DNA of 6,474 bases from Candidatus Woesearchaeota archaeon (GCA_026394915.1 JAPLZS010000052.1:1-6474); one strand, 5' to 3'. Counted from the stretch's first letter, positions 1 through 4,736 are shown. Translations and numbers: made by a program. Notes: generated by a model not told the origin, from the sequence alone.

Positions 1-54
1 TTTTAGAAAGATCCAATTATATATAAAACTTACTACTTTAGAATAAATACAGAT

Positions 55-723
55 CTATCTTATCTTCCCTGTCTGCCACATCCTGATTATGTCCTTTGCC
101 ATCCTTTTTGAGTCAGGCAGGCCTCCCTTCATTATGATGTTCTTCTTCTTCGCAATGGCCTCTATTGTCTCGAACGTGTCTTCTCCTTTCTCCACTCCGA
201 AGAACTTTTCCACTTTTCCGTCCAATGCCTCGATCAGGTCAACAGCAGCAGCCTCTGGATCACCGAATTTCTCTGCATCTATCGCTCCTATCACAGTCAT
301 CTCAACTCCGCCTTTCTTTTTGTATGGAAATACTCCCGGGGTGTCAAGCATCATGATCTTCTTTGATATCCTCAGTTTCTGCACGCCCCTTGTGTACCCG
401 CTTACAGGGCTTGTAGGCGCACTCTTCCTCCCTTTCAATGCATTTATCAGCGTCGATTTCCCTGTGTTAGGGAGGCCGACAACACCCACTGTGACTTCTC
501 TTCCTTTTGCGACCTGATTTATCCTTTTTATCAGCGCTGTCGTCCTGAAATGATTCTTTGCGCTTATCTTCATTGAGTTAGGAAGCCTTATCTTCTTGAG
601 CTCTTCCTTAGAGATAAGATCACATTTGTTTATCACTAAGATATGCCTTTTCTGGAACTTTTTCATCTTTCCAAAGATCTCTTTGTTTATGCTGCTATTA
701 ACATCCCTTGCATCAAGCACCAT
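55..723 (-). CDS. Circularly permuted GTPase of the YlqF/RbgA-NOG2 superfamily, N-terminally short
   Basis: The 222-residue product has the GTPase motifs in permuted order: G4 NKCD (32-35), G5 SAK (54-56), G1/P-loop GLPNTGKS (83-90), a G2 threonine region after SPVSGYT (105-111), then G3 DTPG (127-130). The C-terminal block GGLPD...DIIRMWQTGKIR (200-222) is typical of this superfamily, whose members mainly assist assembly of the large ribosomal subunit in the cytoplasm; that role is inferred by family. It lies 22 bases downstream of the histone gene, so the two are probably cotranscribed. The ATG at 723 is the only standard start in the frame, which is closed by a TAA about 57 bases upstream. 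However, the codons just before it read FSVV and continue the expected strand leading into VLDARD. Relatives normally have some 15-25 more residues before this point, so the gene may be truncated, frameshifted, or use an unusual start. No good Shine-Dalgarno lies close to the ATG. Confidence 0.9.
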   Translation of the reverse strand: MVLDARDVNSSINKEIFGKMKKFQKRHILVINKCDLISKEELKKIRLPNSMKISAKNHFRTTALIKRINQVAKGREVTVGVVGLPNTGKSTLINALKGRKSAPTSPVSGYTRGVQKLRISKKIMMLDTPGVFPYKKKGGVEMTVIGAIDAEKFGDPEAAAVDLIEALDGKVEKFFGVEKGEDTFETIEAIAKKKNIIMKGGLPDSKRMAKDIIRMWQTGKIR

Positions 724-745
724 AACAACTGAAAATAAGAAAAAC

Positions 746-967
746 CTATTCCTTCTTCGCAGCGAGCTTTATGTCTCCGCTCTTTATTGTCTTCCTTCCT
801 GCGTGAGCTGCAAGCCTTATCGCATCAATTGCGATTGCCTCTGCCTTTTCCTCTACGACTTCCTTCAAGGCTATCTTTGCCTTGTCAGACACCCTGTCTG
901 CCCCTGCCTGCTTGAGTATCTTCTCCATTGCTGCCAATGGGAGTAATTTTTTGCTTGTATTGGTCAT
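746..967 (-). CDS. Archaeal histone
   Basis: A 73-residue histone-fold protein that forms DNA-wrapping dimers and multimers on the chromosome. The pattern LPLAAMEKILKQAGADRVS, a long central helix, then HAGRKTIKSGDIKLA matches HMfB-type archaeal histones along the whole length. Residues equivalent to HMfB R19, H49, R52 and D59 are present as R25, H55, R58 and D65, so the DNA-contacting arginine, the dimer-dimer histidine and the R-D clamp are all kept. The open frame reaches 1114, but the start at 967 is chosen because the histone fold begins a few residues later, the site GGCGGTGA sits 4 bases upstream, and a TATA box at 1011-1020 would start transcription between it and the ATG. The C-terminal tail is short and basic (AAKKE). 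It is the first gene of a unit with the GTPase and is divergent from hjc. Confidence 0.95.
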   Translation of the reverse strand: MTNTSKKLLPLAAMEKILKQAGADRVSDKAKIALKEVVEEKAEAIAIDAIRLAAHAGRKTIKSGDIKLAAKKE

Positions 968-971
968 TATT

Positions 972-979
972 TCACCGCC
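972..979 (-). promoter_or_regulatory. Shine-Dalgarno site of the histone gene
   Basis: On the minus strand the bases read GGCGGTGA, ending 4 bases before the ATG at 967. It complements the archaeal 16S 3' end and decides the start of the histone gene against the longer open frame. It is one of only two clear Shine-Dalgarno sites in the window. Confidence 0.75.
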
Positions 980-1010
980 AAATATTATATCATTATTCTT
1001 AAAAGACTTA

Positions 1011-1020
1011 TTTATAAATA
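1011..1020 (-). promoter_or_regulatory. TATA box of the histone-GTPase unit
   Basis: The minus strand reads TATTTATAAA, preceded by A-rich AAAAACAAAA in the BRE position. Initiation about 25 bases downstream would fall near 989, giving a leader of roughly 20 bases that contains the Shine-Dalgarno site. Confidence 0.7.
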
Positions 1021-1135
1021 TTTTGTTTTTATACGCTTGAAATGGACGTTTTTTGACTAAAAAGCCGGTTTTCTGCCATTTTAGGCTGAAATAAGGCCTT
1101 TTTGCACTGGCCACTAGACATCTTTGGGGAATAAC

Positions 1136-1143
1136 TATTTAAG
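1136..1143 (+). promoter_or_regulatory. TATA box of hjc, leaderless
   Basis: TATTTAAG lies with its centre about 26 bases before the ATG at 1166, so transcription should begin at or next to the start codon. No Shine-Dalgarno is present, consistent with a leaderless mRNA. The intergenic region 968-1165 holds this promoter and the divergent histone promoter. Between them is an imperfect A/T-tailed inverted repeat (AAAAAGCC at 1059-1066 against GGCCTTTTT at 1095-1103) of unclear role. Confidence 0.6.
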
Positions 1144-1165
1144 AGAAAACCTCTTACTTTTTTAT

Positions 1166-1570
1166 ATGTCTAAAAAGAGCAAGGGAATTGGGGCTGAACG
1201 TGAACTTTTACACAAGTTCTGGGCAAACGGGTTCATAGCAATGAGAGCTCCTGCATCTGGAGCGATAAAATATCCAAGCCCTGACCTTCTTGTGGGAAAT
1301 GCGCTGCGCAAGATGGCCATAGAGTGCAAGACAACGAATTCTGAGAAACAGTACATATCAGCTGACCAGATAGGCCAGCTGAAGAAGTTTTCTGAGATAT
1401 TCGGAGCAGAGCCATGGGTTGCTGTACGCTTTAACATGACTCTGTTTGACACAGAGGGCTGGTATTTTATCAGCATGGATGATCTCAAGGAGACTGAAGG
1501 GAAGAATTATGTTGTTTCTTTGTCTCTGGCCAAGGCCAGAGGCATGCTGTTCGAGGAAGTGATAAGATAA
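1166..1570 (+). CDS. hjc: Hjc-type Holliday-junction resolvase
   Basis: A 134-residue archaeal Holliday-junction endonuclease, which cuts four-way DNA junctions symmetrically during homologous recombination. The catalytic PD-(D/E)xK layout is complete: E11 in GAERELLHKF, R27 and S31 in MRAPASGA, D40 in PSPDLLV, then E53 and K55 in AIECKTT. The later IGQLKKFSEIFG and PWVAVRF blocks and the GWYFI strand also match the family. An in-frame ATG at 1124 exists, but the start at 1166 is preferred: family homology begins about six residues later, and the TATA box at 1136-1143 would initiate at 1166. The protein has about 25-30 residues after the GWYFI strand that go beyond the shortest family members. 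The gene is divergent from the histone and is followed 70 bases later by a separate toxin-antitoxin-like pair with its own promoter. Confidence 0.92.
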   Translation: MSKKSKGIGAERELLHKFWANGFIAMRAPASGAIKYPSPDLLVGNALRKMAIECKTTNSEKQYISADQIGQLKKFSEIFGAEPWVAVRFNMTLFDTEGWYFISMDDLKETEGKNYVVSLSLAKARGMLFEEVIR

Positions 1571-1604
1571 TTCTACGGAAAGTTTATGGACAAGAACAGA
1601 AACA

Positions 1605-1612
1605 TTTATATA
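1605..1612 (+). promoter_or_regulatory. TATA box of the Doc-like/RHH pair
   Basis: TTTATATA lies about 33 bases before the ATG at 1641, so transcription probably starts around 1634-1641, leaving little or no leader. The inverted repeat 1617-1638 occupies exactly the space between box and start codon. Confidence 0.6.
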
Positions 1613-1616
1613 CAAG

Positions 1617-1638
1617 TTATTCATACTTATATGAATAA
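1617..1638. promoter_or_regulatory. Operator-like perfect inverted repeat of the TA-like pair
   Basis: TTATTCATA (1617-1625), spacer CTTA, then TATGAATAA (1630-1638): perfect 9-bp arms. Position between TATA box and start codon, in front of an operon encoding a ribbon-helix-helix protein, fits autorepression of the kind known for type II toxin-antitoxin operons. Binding by that protein is inferred. Confidence 0.7.
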
Positions 1639-1640
1639 AT

Positions 1641-1982
1641 ATGAACATAAATAAAAAGGACATCATCGCAATAAATATGGAGGTCGGCGAGAGCGGAGAA
1701 TTGCAGAATCCAAGCTCTCTTGAGTTTGCATTGAGCATAATAAAACATCAGAAAAGCTGGCTTTATGAGCTCAGCTATCTTGCGAGAAGCATGCTTGTCG
1801 ATCACGCTTTCATTGACGGCAACAAGAGGACTTCGCTGGCGCTTATACTATTATATTTTGATGACAACGATGTGGAATGTGACAAGCAAAGAATTGTTAA
1901 GGCGATTCATAAGATATCAAAACAGAATTTTAAAGACATAAACAAGATAATGAGGTTGATCAAGAATGGCATCAGTTGTTGA
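1641..1982 (+). CDS. Doc/Fic-fold death-on-curing-like toxin candidate
   Basis: A 113-residue protein with the Fic active-site motif HAFIDGNKRT (55-64): catalytic H55, the acidic D59, and the phosphate-binding loop G60-N61-K62-R63. The small size, the early NPSSLEFAL segment and the GNKRT ending are of the Doc (death-on-curing) branch rather than the large GNGR adenylyltransferases. Phage P1 Doc phosphorylates elongation factor Tu and halts translation; whether this protein targets the archaeal EF-1 alpha is unknown. The ATG at 1641 is chosen because an alternative ATG at 1631 gives only a 7-codon frame. The gene overlaps the downstream ribbon-helix-helix gene by 17 bases, with the toxin candidate first, which reverses the usual antitoxin-first order. 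It appears intact. Confidence 0.85.
   Translation: MNINKKDIIAINMEVGESGELQNPSSLEFALSIIKHQKSWLYELSYLARSMLVDHAFIDGNKRTSLALILLYFDDNDVECDKQRIVKAIHKISKQNFKDINKIMRLIKNGISC
1951..1960 (+). promoter_or_regulatory. Shine-Dalgarno-like site of the RHH gene
   Basis: TGAGGTTGAT ends 5 bases before the ATG at 1966 and resembles the archaeal GGAGGTGAT consensus. It lies inside the Doc-like coding region and supports translational coupling of the two genes. Confidence 0.6.
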
Positions 1983-2202
1983 GAAAGCAAAGAAGATAAT
2001 AAACGAGAACCAGGATCTTTTCTCAACGCTTGAAGAGCTTGACAGGACAGGCAAACTGAGAAAAGCTAAATACAAGGAAAGGGCCACCTTCACAGTAGAT
2101 GAGGACCTCATGAACAGGTTCAGGTCTTACTGCAGGAAGAACAGCATGAACATGTCAAAGGTTGTAGAGGATACGATAAAGAAGTTCTTGAAAGAGAAGT
2201 AG
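1966..2202 (+). CDS. Ribbon-helix-helix DNA-binding protein, candidate antitoxin
   Basis: A 78-residue basic protein. The C-terminal half fits a ribbon-helix-helix fold: strand KERATFTV (37-44), helix DEDLMNRFRSYCRKN (45-59), turn, then helix MSKVVEDTIKKFLKEK (63-78). The N-terminal 36 residues are charged and helical and could be the part that wraps the Doc-like partner, as antitoxins often keep the toxin-binding arm apart from the DNA-binding fold; this is inference. It overlaps the upstream gene by 17 bases and has its own Shine-Dalgarno-like site. The obvious DNA target is the inverted repeat at 1617-1638. It could instead be a stand-alone regulator, but overlap plus operator make an antitoxin role the simplest reading. 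Confidence 0.8.
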   Translation: MASVVEKAKKIINENQDLFSTLEELDRTGKLRKAKYKERATFTVDEDLMNRFRSYCRKNSMNMSKVVEDTIKKFLKEK

Positions 2203-2214
2203 AAGCCAGAAGCC

Positions 2215-2379
2215 TTCCGGTTTAAAACAGAAACGCATAAAAAGCGATGAAAGAGTGATTCTGAATGAGAATAAAAGACATATCACCTGAGAACAGGCCG
2301 CGCGAACGATTCTTCAGAGAAGGAGCATCTGTATTGAGTGATGCTGAACTGCTGGCCTTGATCCTGCAGAAAGGGACTA
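2215..2379 (+). repeat. radC 5'-end repeat, copy 1
   Basis: This is the first of three direct copies of the radC promoter and first 38 codons; the others are at 3798-3910 and 4737-4902. Copies 1 and 3 have nearly the same length (165 and 166 bases), begin together at TTCCGG, keep GCATAAAAAG in the TATA position, and share an exact 19-base match ending at GGGACTA. Unlike the others, copy 1 continues as radC beyond GGGACTA. Confidence 0.85.
2237..2244 (+). promoter_or_regulatory. TATA box of radC copy 1, leaderless
   Basis: ATAAAAAG preceded by GAAACGC in the BRE position, centred about 25 bases before the ATG at 2265. The same element is kept in copy 3 (4759-4766). Confidence 0.6.
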
Positions 2380-2636
2380 AAGAGGAGAATGTGGTTGATG
2401 TCAGCAATAGACTGATTGCTAAGTATGGTGTTGATAAGCTTTCTTCTTTGTCTTTGGTTGAGTTAATGTCAGTAAAGGGCATTGGAATGGCCAAAGCAAT
2501 GCAGATCAAGAATCAGCCAGTCAGAAGACGTGGGGGGACGGGACGGGACTCTCAGTTAATCCTTTTCTTTATTGCTGCTTATCCTTTTTTTCAGTTCATC
2601 ATATTCTCTCATAAAAAGCTTTATCGTAGGCTTTAG
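2265..2636 (+). pseudogene. Truncated radC-like gene (N-terminal and helix-hairpin-helix parts only)
   Basis: Residues 1-83 match the N-terminal domain of RadC-family proteins: MRIKDISPENRPRERF, LSDAELLALILQKGT (24-38), then a helix-hairpin-helix with VKGIGMAKAMQIK (69-81). RadC proteins are usually about 220-230 residues and end in a JAB/MPN metal-binding domain with an HxH motif. Here homology stops near base 2512 and the frame runs on through a G-rich stretch into the antisense of the fic 3' end, closing at 2636 with an unrelated tail (QPVRRRGGTGRDS...). The JAB domain is missing, so classical RadC function is unlikely. The name radC reflects old recombination-repair assignments; the biochemical role of the family is unsettled. 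Promoter and start are intact, so a 123-residue product could still be made. It overlaps fic convergently by 81 bases. Confidence 0.85.
2532..2550 (+). repeat. G-rich GGGAC short tandem repeat at the radC/fic junction
   Basis: Six Gs followed by AC, then GGGAC, then GGGACT: three GGGAC units in a row between the end of radC homology (about 2512) and the fic stop codon (2556-2558). The last unit, GGGACT, equals the six bases at the breakpoints of the other two radC copies. The G runs could form a quadruplex-like structure. Confidence 0.7.
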
Positions 2637-3509
2637 ATCATGATCTTTTTCATAAGCCTGCAAAGAGGCATAATACTCTGCTCGGTTCTTCATATCAATA
2701 TTCATAGGCGGAAGATTGTGCTTTATCAGGATATTGTTCAGCAGGATCCTTCCAACCCTGCCGTTTCCGTCCCTGAACGGATGGATGTTTTCAAATTGGT
2801 TGTGGACGACTGCGCCAAGTATCAATCCAGGGTACTTATTTTTGTTCTCTTTGTACCCCATCTCCAGTTCATGCAGAAGATGGGCTATCCTTGCCTGGGG
2901 TGATCCTTCATGGACAATATTTTTCCTGCTATCCATCACAACAACCTCTTCTCCTTTCTTTCTCAGTTTTCCTGCAAAAGATTTTGAGTTATTGAATACT
3001 ATCTTGTGTATCTTCTTAATGAGGTCTAAGGAGACATAATCCTTTGTATTCCTTATATATGATATAGCTTCATCAACACCATATGCTTCTGCGATATCCT
3101 CTTTTGATTTATCCGGCCATCTGTCATTTTCCAGCAGATCATTCACTTCATCCTGGCTCAATCTGCTGCCTTCTATCGCATTTGTGTTGTATGTGAATAT
3201 CTCTGAGAACTTTCTCCAGTCCTTCTCTGACAGGTGATTTATCTTCAATGGGATTTTTGCTTCGAGGGCCCTTATTGAGCTTATTTCCTTGTCTGACAGC
3301 TCAACCTGAAGAGGGTCCTTTATTATCCTGTACTTATGTATCTCCTCTAAGATGAGTTTTTCAGCTATTATTCTCCTTTCTTCTAATAGATCCTGTTTTA
3401 GGTTATGGCCAAGATATTTCCTGAATTTATGGACTTTTTGGCCTTCCCTATATGAATGGGCCAGGAAATACTTTATCTGCATTCCCTGTTTTCTCTTTTC
3501 GATGTGCAT
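2556..3509 (-). CDS. Class II Fic-domain protein (predicted protein adenylyltransferase)
   Basis: A 317-residue cytoplasmic enzyme. The canonical Fic motif HPFRDGNGRVGR spans 243-254 (catalytic H243, metal-binding D247, R251 and R254), predicting transfer of AMP to a hydroxyl side chain of a target protein. The N-terminal part of the Fic fold carries TNAIEG (109-114), which fits the (S/T)xxxE(G/N) inhibitory motif; E113 would block ATP positioning and keep the enzyme autoinhibited, defining class II. Residues 1-40 (YFLAHSYREG...KFRKYLG) form a separate basic strand-rich lead-in and 41-75 a charged helix. Both active-site and inhibitory residues are present, so it appears functional. The gene lies antisense between radC copies 1 and 2 and has its own promoter with three operator-like repeats. 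It could be a self-contained toxin-antitoxin or a regulatory AMPylase; the target cannot be told from sequence. Confidence 0.92.
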   Translation of the reverse strand: MHIEKRKQGMQIKYFLAHSYREGQKVHKFRKYLGHNLKQDLLEERRIIAEKLILEEIHKYRIIKDPLQVELSDKEISSIRALEAKIPLKINHLSEKDWRKFSEIFTYNTNAIEGSRLSQDEVNDLLENDRWPDKSKEDIAEAYGVDEAISYIRNTKDYVSLDLIKKIHKIVFNNSKSFAGKLRKKGEEVVVMDSRKNIVHEGSPQARIAHLLHELEMGYKENKNKYPGLILGAVVHNQFENIHPFRDGNGRVGRILLNNILIKHNLPPMNIDMKNRAEYYASLQAYEKDHDLKPTIKLFMREYDELKKRISSNKEKD

Positions 3510-3519
3510 ATAGTATATA

Positions 3520-3532
3520 TAGGTGACTACAT
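3520..3532 (+). repeat. Operator-like repeat TAGGTGACTACAT, copy a
   Basis: The same 13 bases recur at 3551-3563. This copy lies between the fic TATA box and the start codon, where a bound protein would block initiation. Starts of copies a and b are 31 bases apart, about three helical turns, so both sit on the same DNA face. Confidence 0.75.
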
Positions 3533-3540
3533 ATTTAAAT
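3533..3540 (-). promoter_or_regulatory. TATA box of fic, leaderless
   Basis: The minus strand reads ATTTAAAT, centred about 27 bases before the ATG at 3509, preceded by ACCAAAAC in the BRE position. A second AT-rich stretch TATATATA (3514-3521) lies too close to the ATG unless translation starts at internal codon 10. Operator-like repeats flank the box on both sides. Confidence 0.6.
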
Positions 3541-3550
3541 GTTTTGGTAC

Positions 3551-3586
3551 TAGGTGACTACATTTTTATGATTTTGTAGTCACCTA
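3551..3586. promoter_or_regulatory. Perfect 12-bp inverted repeat upstream of fic (copies b and c)
   Basis: TAGGTGACTACA (3551-3562), a 12-base AT-rich spacer, then the exact complement TGTAGTCACCTA (3575-3586). With copy a at 3520-3532 this makes three sites around the fic promoter, a typical design for a cooperative repressor. The regulator is not identified. No DNA-binding domain is obvious in Fic except possibly its basic N-terminal 40 residues. Confidence 0.75.
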
Positions 3587-3734
3587 ATATCAAGGGGGTG
3601 GCAATTTGCCTATTCCCTTTGAATAATAGTTCGGTTTCATACTTTTTACCGTCAGAGCTCTCCAATTTCAGTTGTACCCAAATTGGGGACAACTCAATTG
3701 TCAGCAGTCTCAACCGGTGACGATTTGTCACCAC
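3558..3734 (-). CDS. Possible small protein or gene remnant of unknown function
   Basis: An open frame of 58 codons starting with GTG at 3734. The product contains WVQLKLESSDGKKYETEL (19-36) followed by KGNRQIATPLILGDYKIIKM, an alternating charged/hydrophobic pattern that looks like real beta-rich protein. It is the only coding-like sequence in the 270-base gap between fic and radC copy 2. No family is recognised. No good TATA box fits the GTG; an AT-rich ATATATGAA (about 3744-3752, minus strand) would start transcription near 3722, inside the frame, so a TTG at 3713 is an alternative start. A TAA closes the frame immediately upstream, so it may be the tail of a larger degraded gene. Both ends coincide with GGTGAC-containing palindromes. 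Confidence 0.3.
   Translation of the reverse strand: MVTNRHRLRLLTIELSPIWVQLKLESSDGKKYETELLFKGNRQIATPLILGDYKIIKM
3670..3694. repeat. 25-base near-perfect palindrome
   Basis: AGTTGT (3670-3675) pairs with ACAACT (3689-3694), and CCCAA (3677-3681) with TTGGG (3683-3687). Only the pair 3676/3688 mismatches, around a single central base. It could be a dimer binding site or a short strong hairpin. It lies inside the possible small frame 3558-3734. Confidence 0.6.
3716..3732. repeat. Inverted repeat GGTGAC-GATTT-GTCACC
   Basis: Perfect 6-bp arms with a 5-base spacer. The half-site GGTGAC also forms the core of the fic operator-like repeats (TAGGTGACTACA), so the same regulator may bind both; this link is inference. 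Confidence 0.55.
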
Positions 3735-3797
3735 TTAATCAAGTTCATATATCTTATGCCAGGATGTCCAGTGTCCACTGAAGGATTTACGGAAATC

Positions 3798-3910
3798 TTC
3801 CGGAATAAAAGAAGAGAAAGAGAACCGTCCGCGCGGGAGGATGATCAGAGAGGGGGCCAATGTGCTGAGTGATGCTGAGCTGTTGGCCGTCATATTGCAG
3901 AAAGGGACTA
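3798..3910 (+). repeat. radC 5'-end repeat, copy 2 (with internal deletion)
   Basis: It starts at TTCCGG like the other copies but lacks about 49 bases between that point and radC codon 3, so TATA box and start codon are gone, plus one codon further on. It ends at GGGACTA, the same base as copy 3. It shares a long exact match with copy 3 (GGGGCCAATGTG through GATGCTGA) and is closer to copy 3 than to copy 1. Confidence 0.82.
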
Positions 3911-3918
3911 AGTTTTGA
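3805..3918 (+). pseudogene. radC 5' fragment, promoterless remnant
   Basis: The frame reads IKEEKENRPRGRMIREGANVL and continues SDAELLAVILQKGTKF before a TGA at 3916-3918, aligning with residues 3-38 of RadC. After codon 38 homology ends abruptly and AT-rich sequence leading to the DUF2283 stop codon begins. The conserved RPRER has become RPRGR. The frame is open back to 3739 but contains no plausible start, and the radC promoter segment is deleted. It should be read as a dead remnant marking a junction between two accessory modules. Confidence 0.82.
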
Positions 3919-3933
3919 AATTTTAGAAAACTT
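3910..3933 (-). terminator. Possible hairpin terminator after the DUF2283 gene
   Basis: AAGTTTT (3910-3916) and AAAACTT (3927-3933) are perfect 7-bp complements separated by 10 AT-rich bases, overlapping the DUF2283 stop codon. It is weakly stable and sits exactly at the radC copy 2 breakpoint, so it could equally be a cassette end. Confidence 0.3.
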
Positions 3934-4318
3934 ATGCGACTGTACAGCTAACTTCAGAATCTTCAATCTTAGAATTTATAGCATCCCTGACAAAATCTTG
4001 CCCCTGCTTAACTAAACATTTATTTCTCAACATACTCATAAATCTTAATTGGATTGTAATCACCTTTTCTTCAACTTTTGCATTAAACTCAAATTGTTTG
4101 ACATTCTTTAATGCAAGTTTTGATAATCTGAGCAGCTGAGATGCATCAAAAATCCTAAGCCCGGTAATGAATCCCTCTTTATCCACATCTACGACCAGAT
4201 TGCCAAAATCCAATGACAGTTTGTACTCCCTGTCTTTAATCTTAAATAATAGAATATCATTTTTATAATCATAAGAAGATTCTCCCTTGCCCTTTGCATT
4301 CAGATGTTTACCTTTCAT
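3932..4318 (-). CDS. DUF2283 family protein, candidate antitoxin
   Basis: A 128-residue protein with the DUF2283 pattern YDYKNDILLFKIKDREY (16-32), LDFGNLVVDVDKEGFITGLRIFDASQLL (36-63), then a C-terminal extension with beta strands (FEFNAKVEEKVITIQL) and a conserved-looking tail (RNK...GQDFVRD...SEVSCTVA). DUF2283 proteins are small, and in many genomes they lie next to RelE-like or DUF4258 genes. An antitoxin role is inferred from that and from the local arrangement: the gene overlaps the end of the upstream DUF4258-like gene by 11 bases on the same strand. No DNA-binding motif is visible. The start ATG at 4318 is consistent with the position of the DUF2283 domain. Its stop lies only about 20 bases from the breakpoint of radC copy 2. 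Confidence 0.75.
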   Translation of the reverse strand: MKGKHLNAKGKGESSYDYKNDILLFKIKDREYKLSLDFGNLVVDVDKEGFITGLRIFDASQLLRLSKLALKNVKQFEFNAKVEEKVITIQLRFMSMLRNKCLVKQGQDFVRDAINSKIEDSEVSCTVA

Positions 4319-4652
4319 TTTCGTCCTTCAATCTCTTCAGATTAGGTATATTCTCAGTATTTATAAAGGTTATTATTTCCAGTTTGGATCCAGTCATATT
4401 CAAGATTATCCTCAAGTAGCCCCAATTTCTTCGATAAAATGAGGCATACCTCCCGTTTTTTTGCAAGCCTACTCCGCAGGGATTCTCTATAAGCAGAGGG
4501 TTTATCAAATCATGTTCGTTGAATAACTTTCTTTGGGAATCGCTTAAATGGTCCAATGCATGCGGATTTATTATTATATTGGATTTATATCTATTGATCA
4601 TCTCTTTAAAATGAGAGATTTCTACTTCTTCTTTTATCCTTGTAGTATTCAC
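4308..4652 (-). CDS. DUF4258/RelE-like protein, candidate toxin
   Basis: A 114-residue protein starting with GTG. The segment IINPHALDHLSDSQRKLFNEHDLINPLLIENP resembles the H-A-x-x-R/H-(x)n-V start of DUF4258 proteins. It is followed by GLQKNGRYASFYRRNWGYLRIIL and KLEIITFINT, the beta-sheet half of RelE/ParE-like folds. RelE-like toxins cleave or block mRNA on the ribosome, but the catalytic residues vary and activity is not certain here. The GTG is the only start available: a TAA lies two codons upstream, and a TATA box at 4673-4680 places transcription at this codon. It overlaps the DUF2283 gene by 11 bases with the toxin candidate first, the same order as in the Doc-like pair of this window. 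Confidence 0.65.
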   Translation of the reverse strand: MNTTRIKEEVEISHFKEMINRYKSNIIINPHALDHLSDSQRKLFNEHDLINPLLIENPCGVGLQKNGRYASFYRRNWGYLRIILNMTGSKLEIITFINTENIPNLKRLKDENER

Positions 4653-4672
4653 TGATTAGGATACGCGTCTCT

Positions 4673-4680
4673 GATATAAA
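4673..4680 (-). promoter_or_regulatory. TATA box of the DUF4258-like/DUF2283 pair, leaderless
   Basis: The minus strand reads TTTATATC, centred 25 bases before the GTG at 4652. No Shine-Dalgarno is seen. This spacing supports the GTG start. Confidence 0.6.
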
Positions 4681-4708
4681 TAGTTATCCTTCAAGATTAA
4701 ATCCCAAA

Positions 4709-4725
4709 AACACGACTTTCGTGTT
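4709..4725. repeat. Hairpin AACACGA-CTT-TCGTGTT
   Basis: Perfect 7-bp arms with a 3-base loop, located 11 bases before radC copy 3. A comparable small hairpin CAGTG-TC-CACTG (3769-3780) lies 17 bases before copy 2. They could mark right ends of inserted cassettes; the sequences differ. Confidence 0.5.
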
Positions 4726-4736
4726 CACCGTAAGAT

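Noticed and set aside
17..28. TATA-like TTATATATAAAA at the left edge, possibly a minus-strand promoter for a gene left of the window
   Set aside because: It is a near-palindromic AT run; the start it would serve lies outside the window, so it cannot be tested.
89..946. Plus-strand open frames opposite the GTPase and histone genes
   Set aside because: They are antisense shadows with low-complexity hydrophobic products and no homology or promoter.
968..1114. N-terminal extension of the histone frame up to an ATG at 1114
   Set aside because: It would add 49 residues with no histone similarity and run through the histone promoter and Shine-Dalgarno site; the start at 967 is far better supported.
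1124..1165. Upstream ATG of hjc at 1124
   Set aside because: The added 14 residues overlap the TATA box and are outside family homology; transcription is expected to begin at 1166.
1162..1805. Minus-strand open frames opposite hjc and the Doc-like gene
   Set aside because: They lie antisense to genes with clear catalytic motifs and show no recognisable domain.
1917..2509. Minus-strand frames opposite the RHH gene and radC
   Set aside because: Antisense shadows of recognisable proteins, with Ser/Leu-rich products.
2640..3039. Plus-strand frames opposite fic
   Set aside because: Antisense to the Fic motif region; no independent evidence of coding.
3520..3586. CRISPR array reading of the TAGGTGACTACA repeats
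   Set aside because: Only three 12-13 base units, one inverted, positioned around a promoter; repeat and spacer lengths do not fit CRISPR.
3598..3720. Plus-strand 40-codon frame starting GTG behind a GGGGGTG stretch
   Set aside because: Its product is Ser/Asn-rich and unlike a protein, and the opposite strand of the same bases looks more coding-like.
3672..3872. Plus-strand 66-codon frame across the start of radC copy 2
   Set aside because: It reads radC copy 2 in the wrong frame; the real remnant is in another frame (3805-3918).
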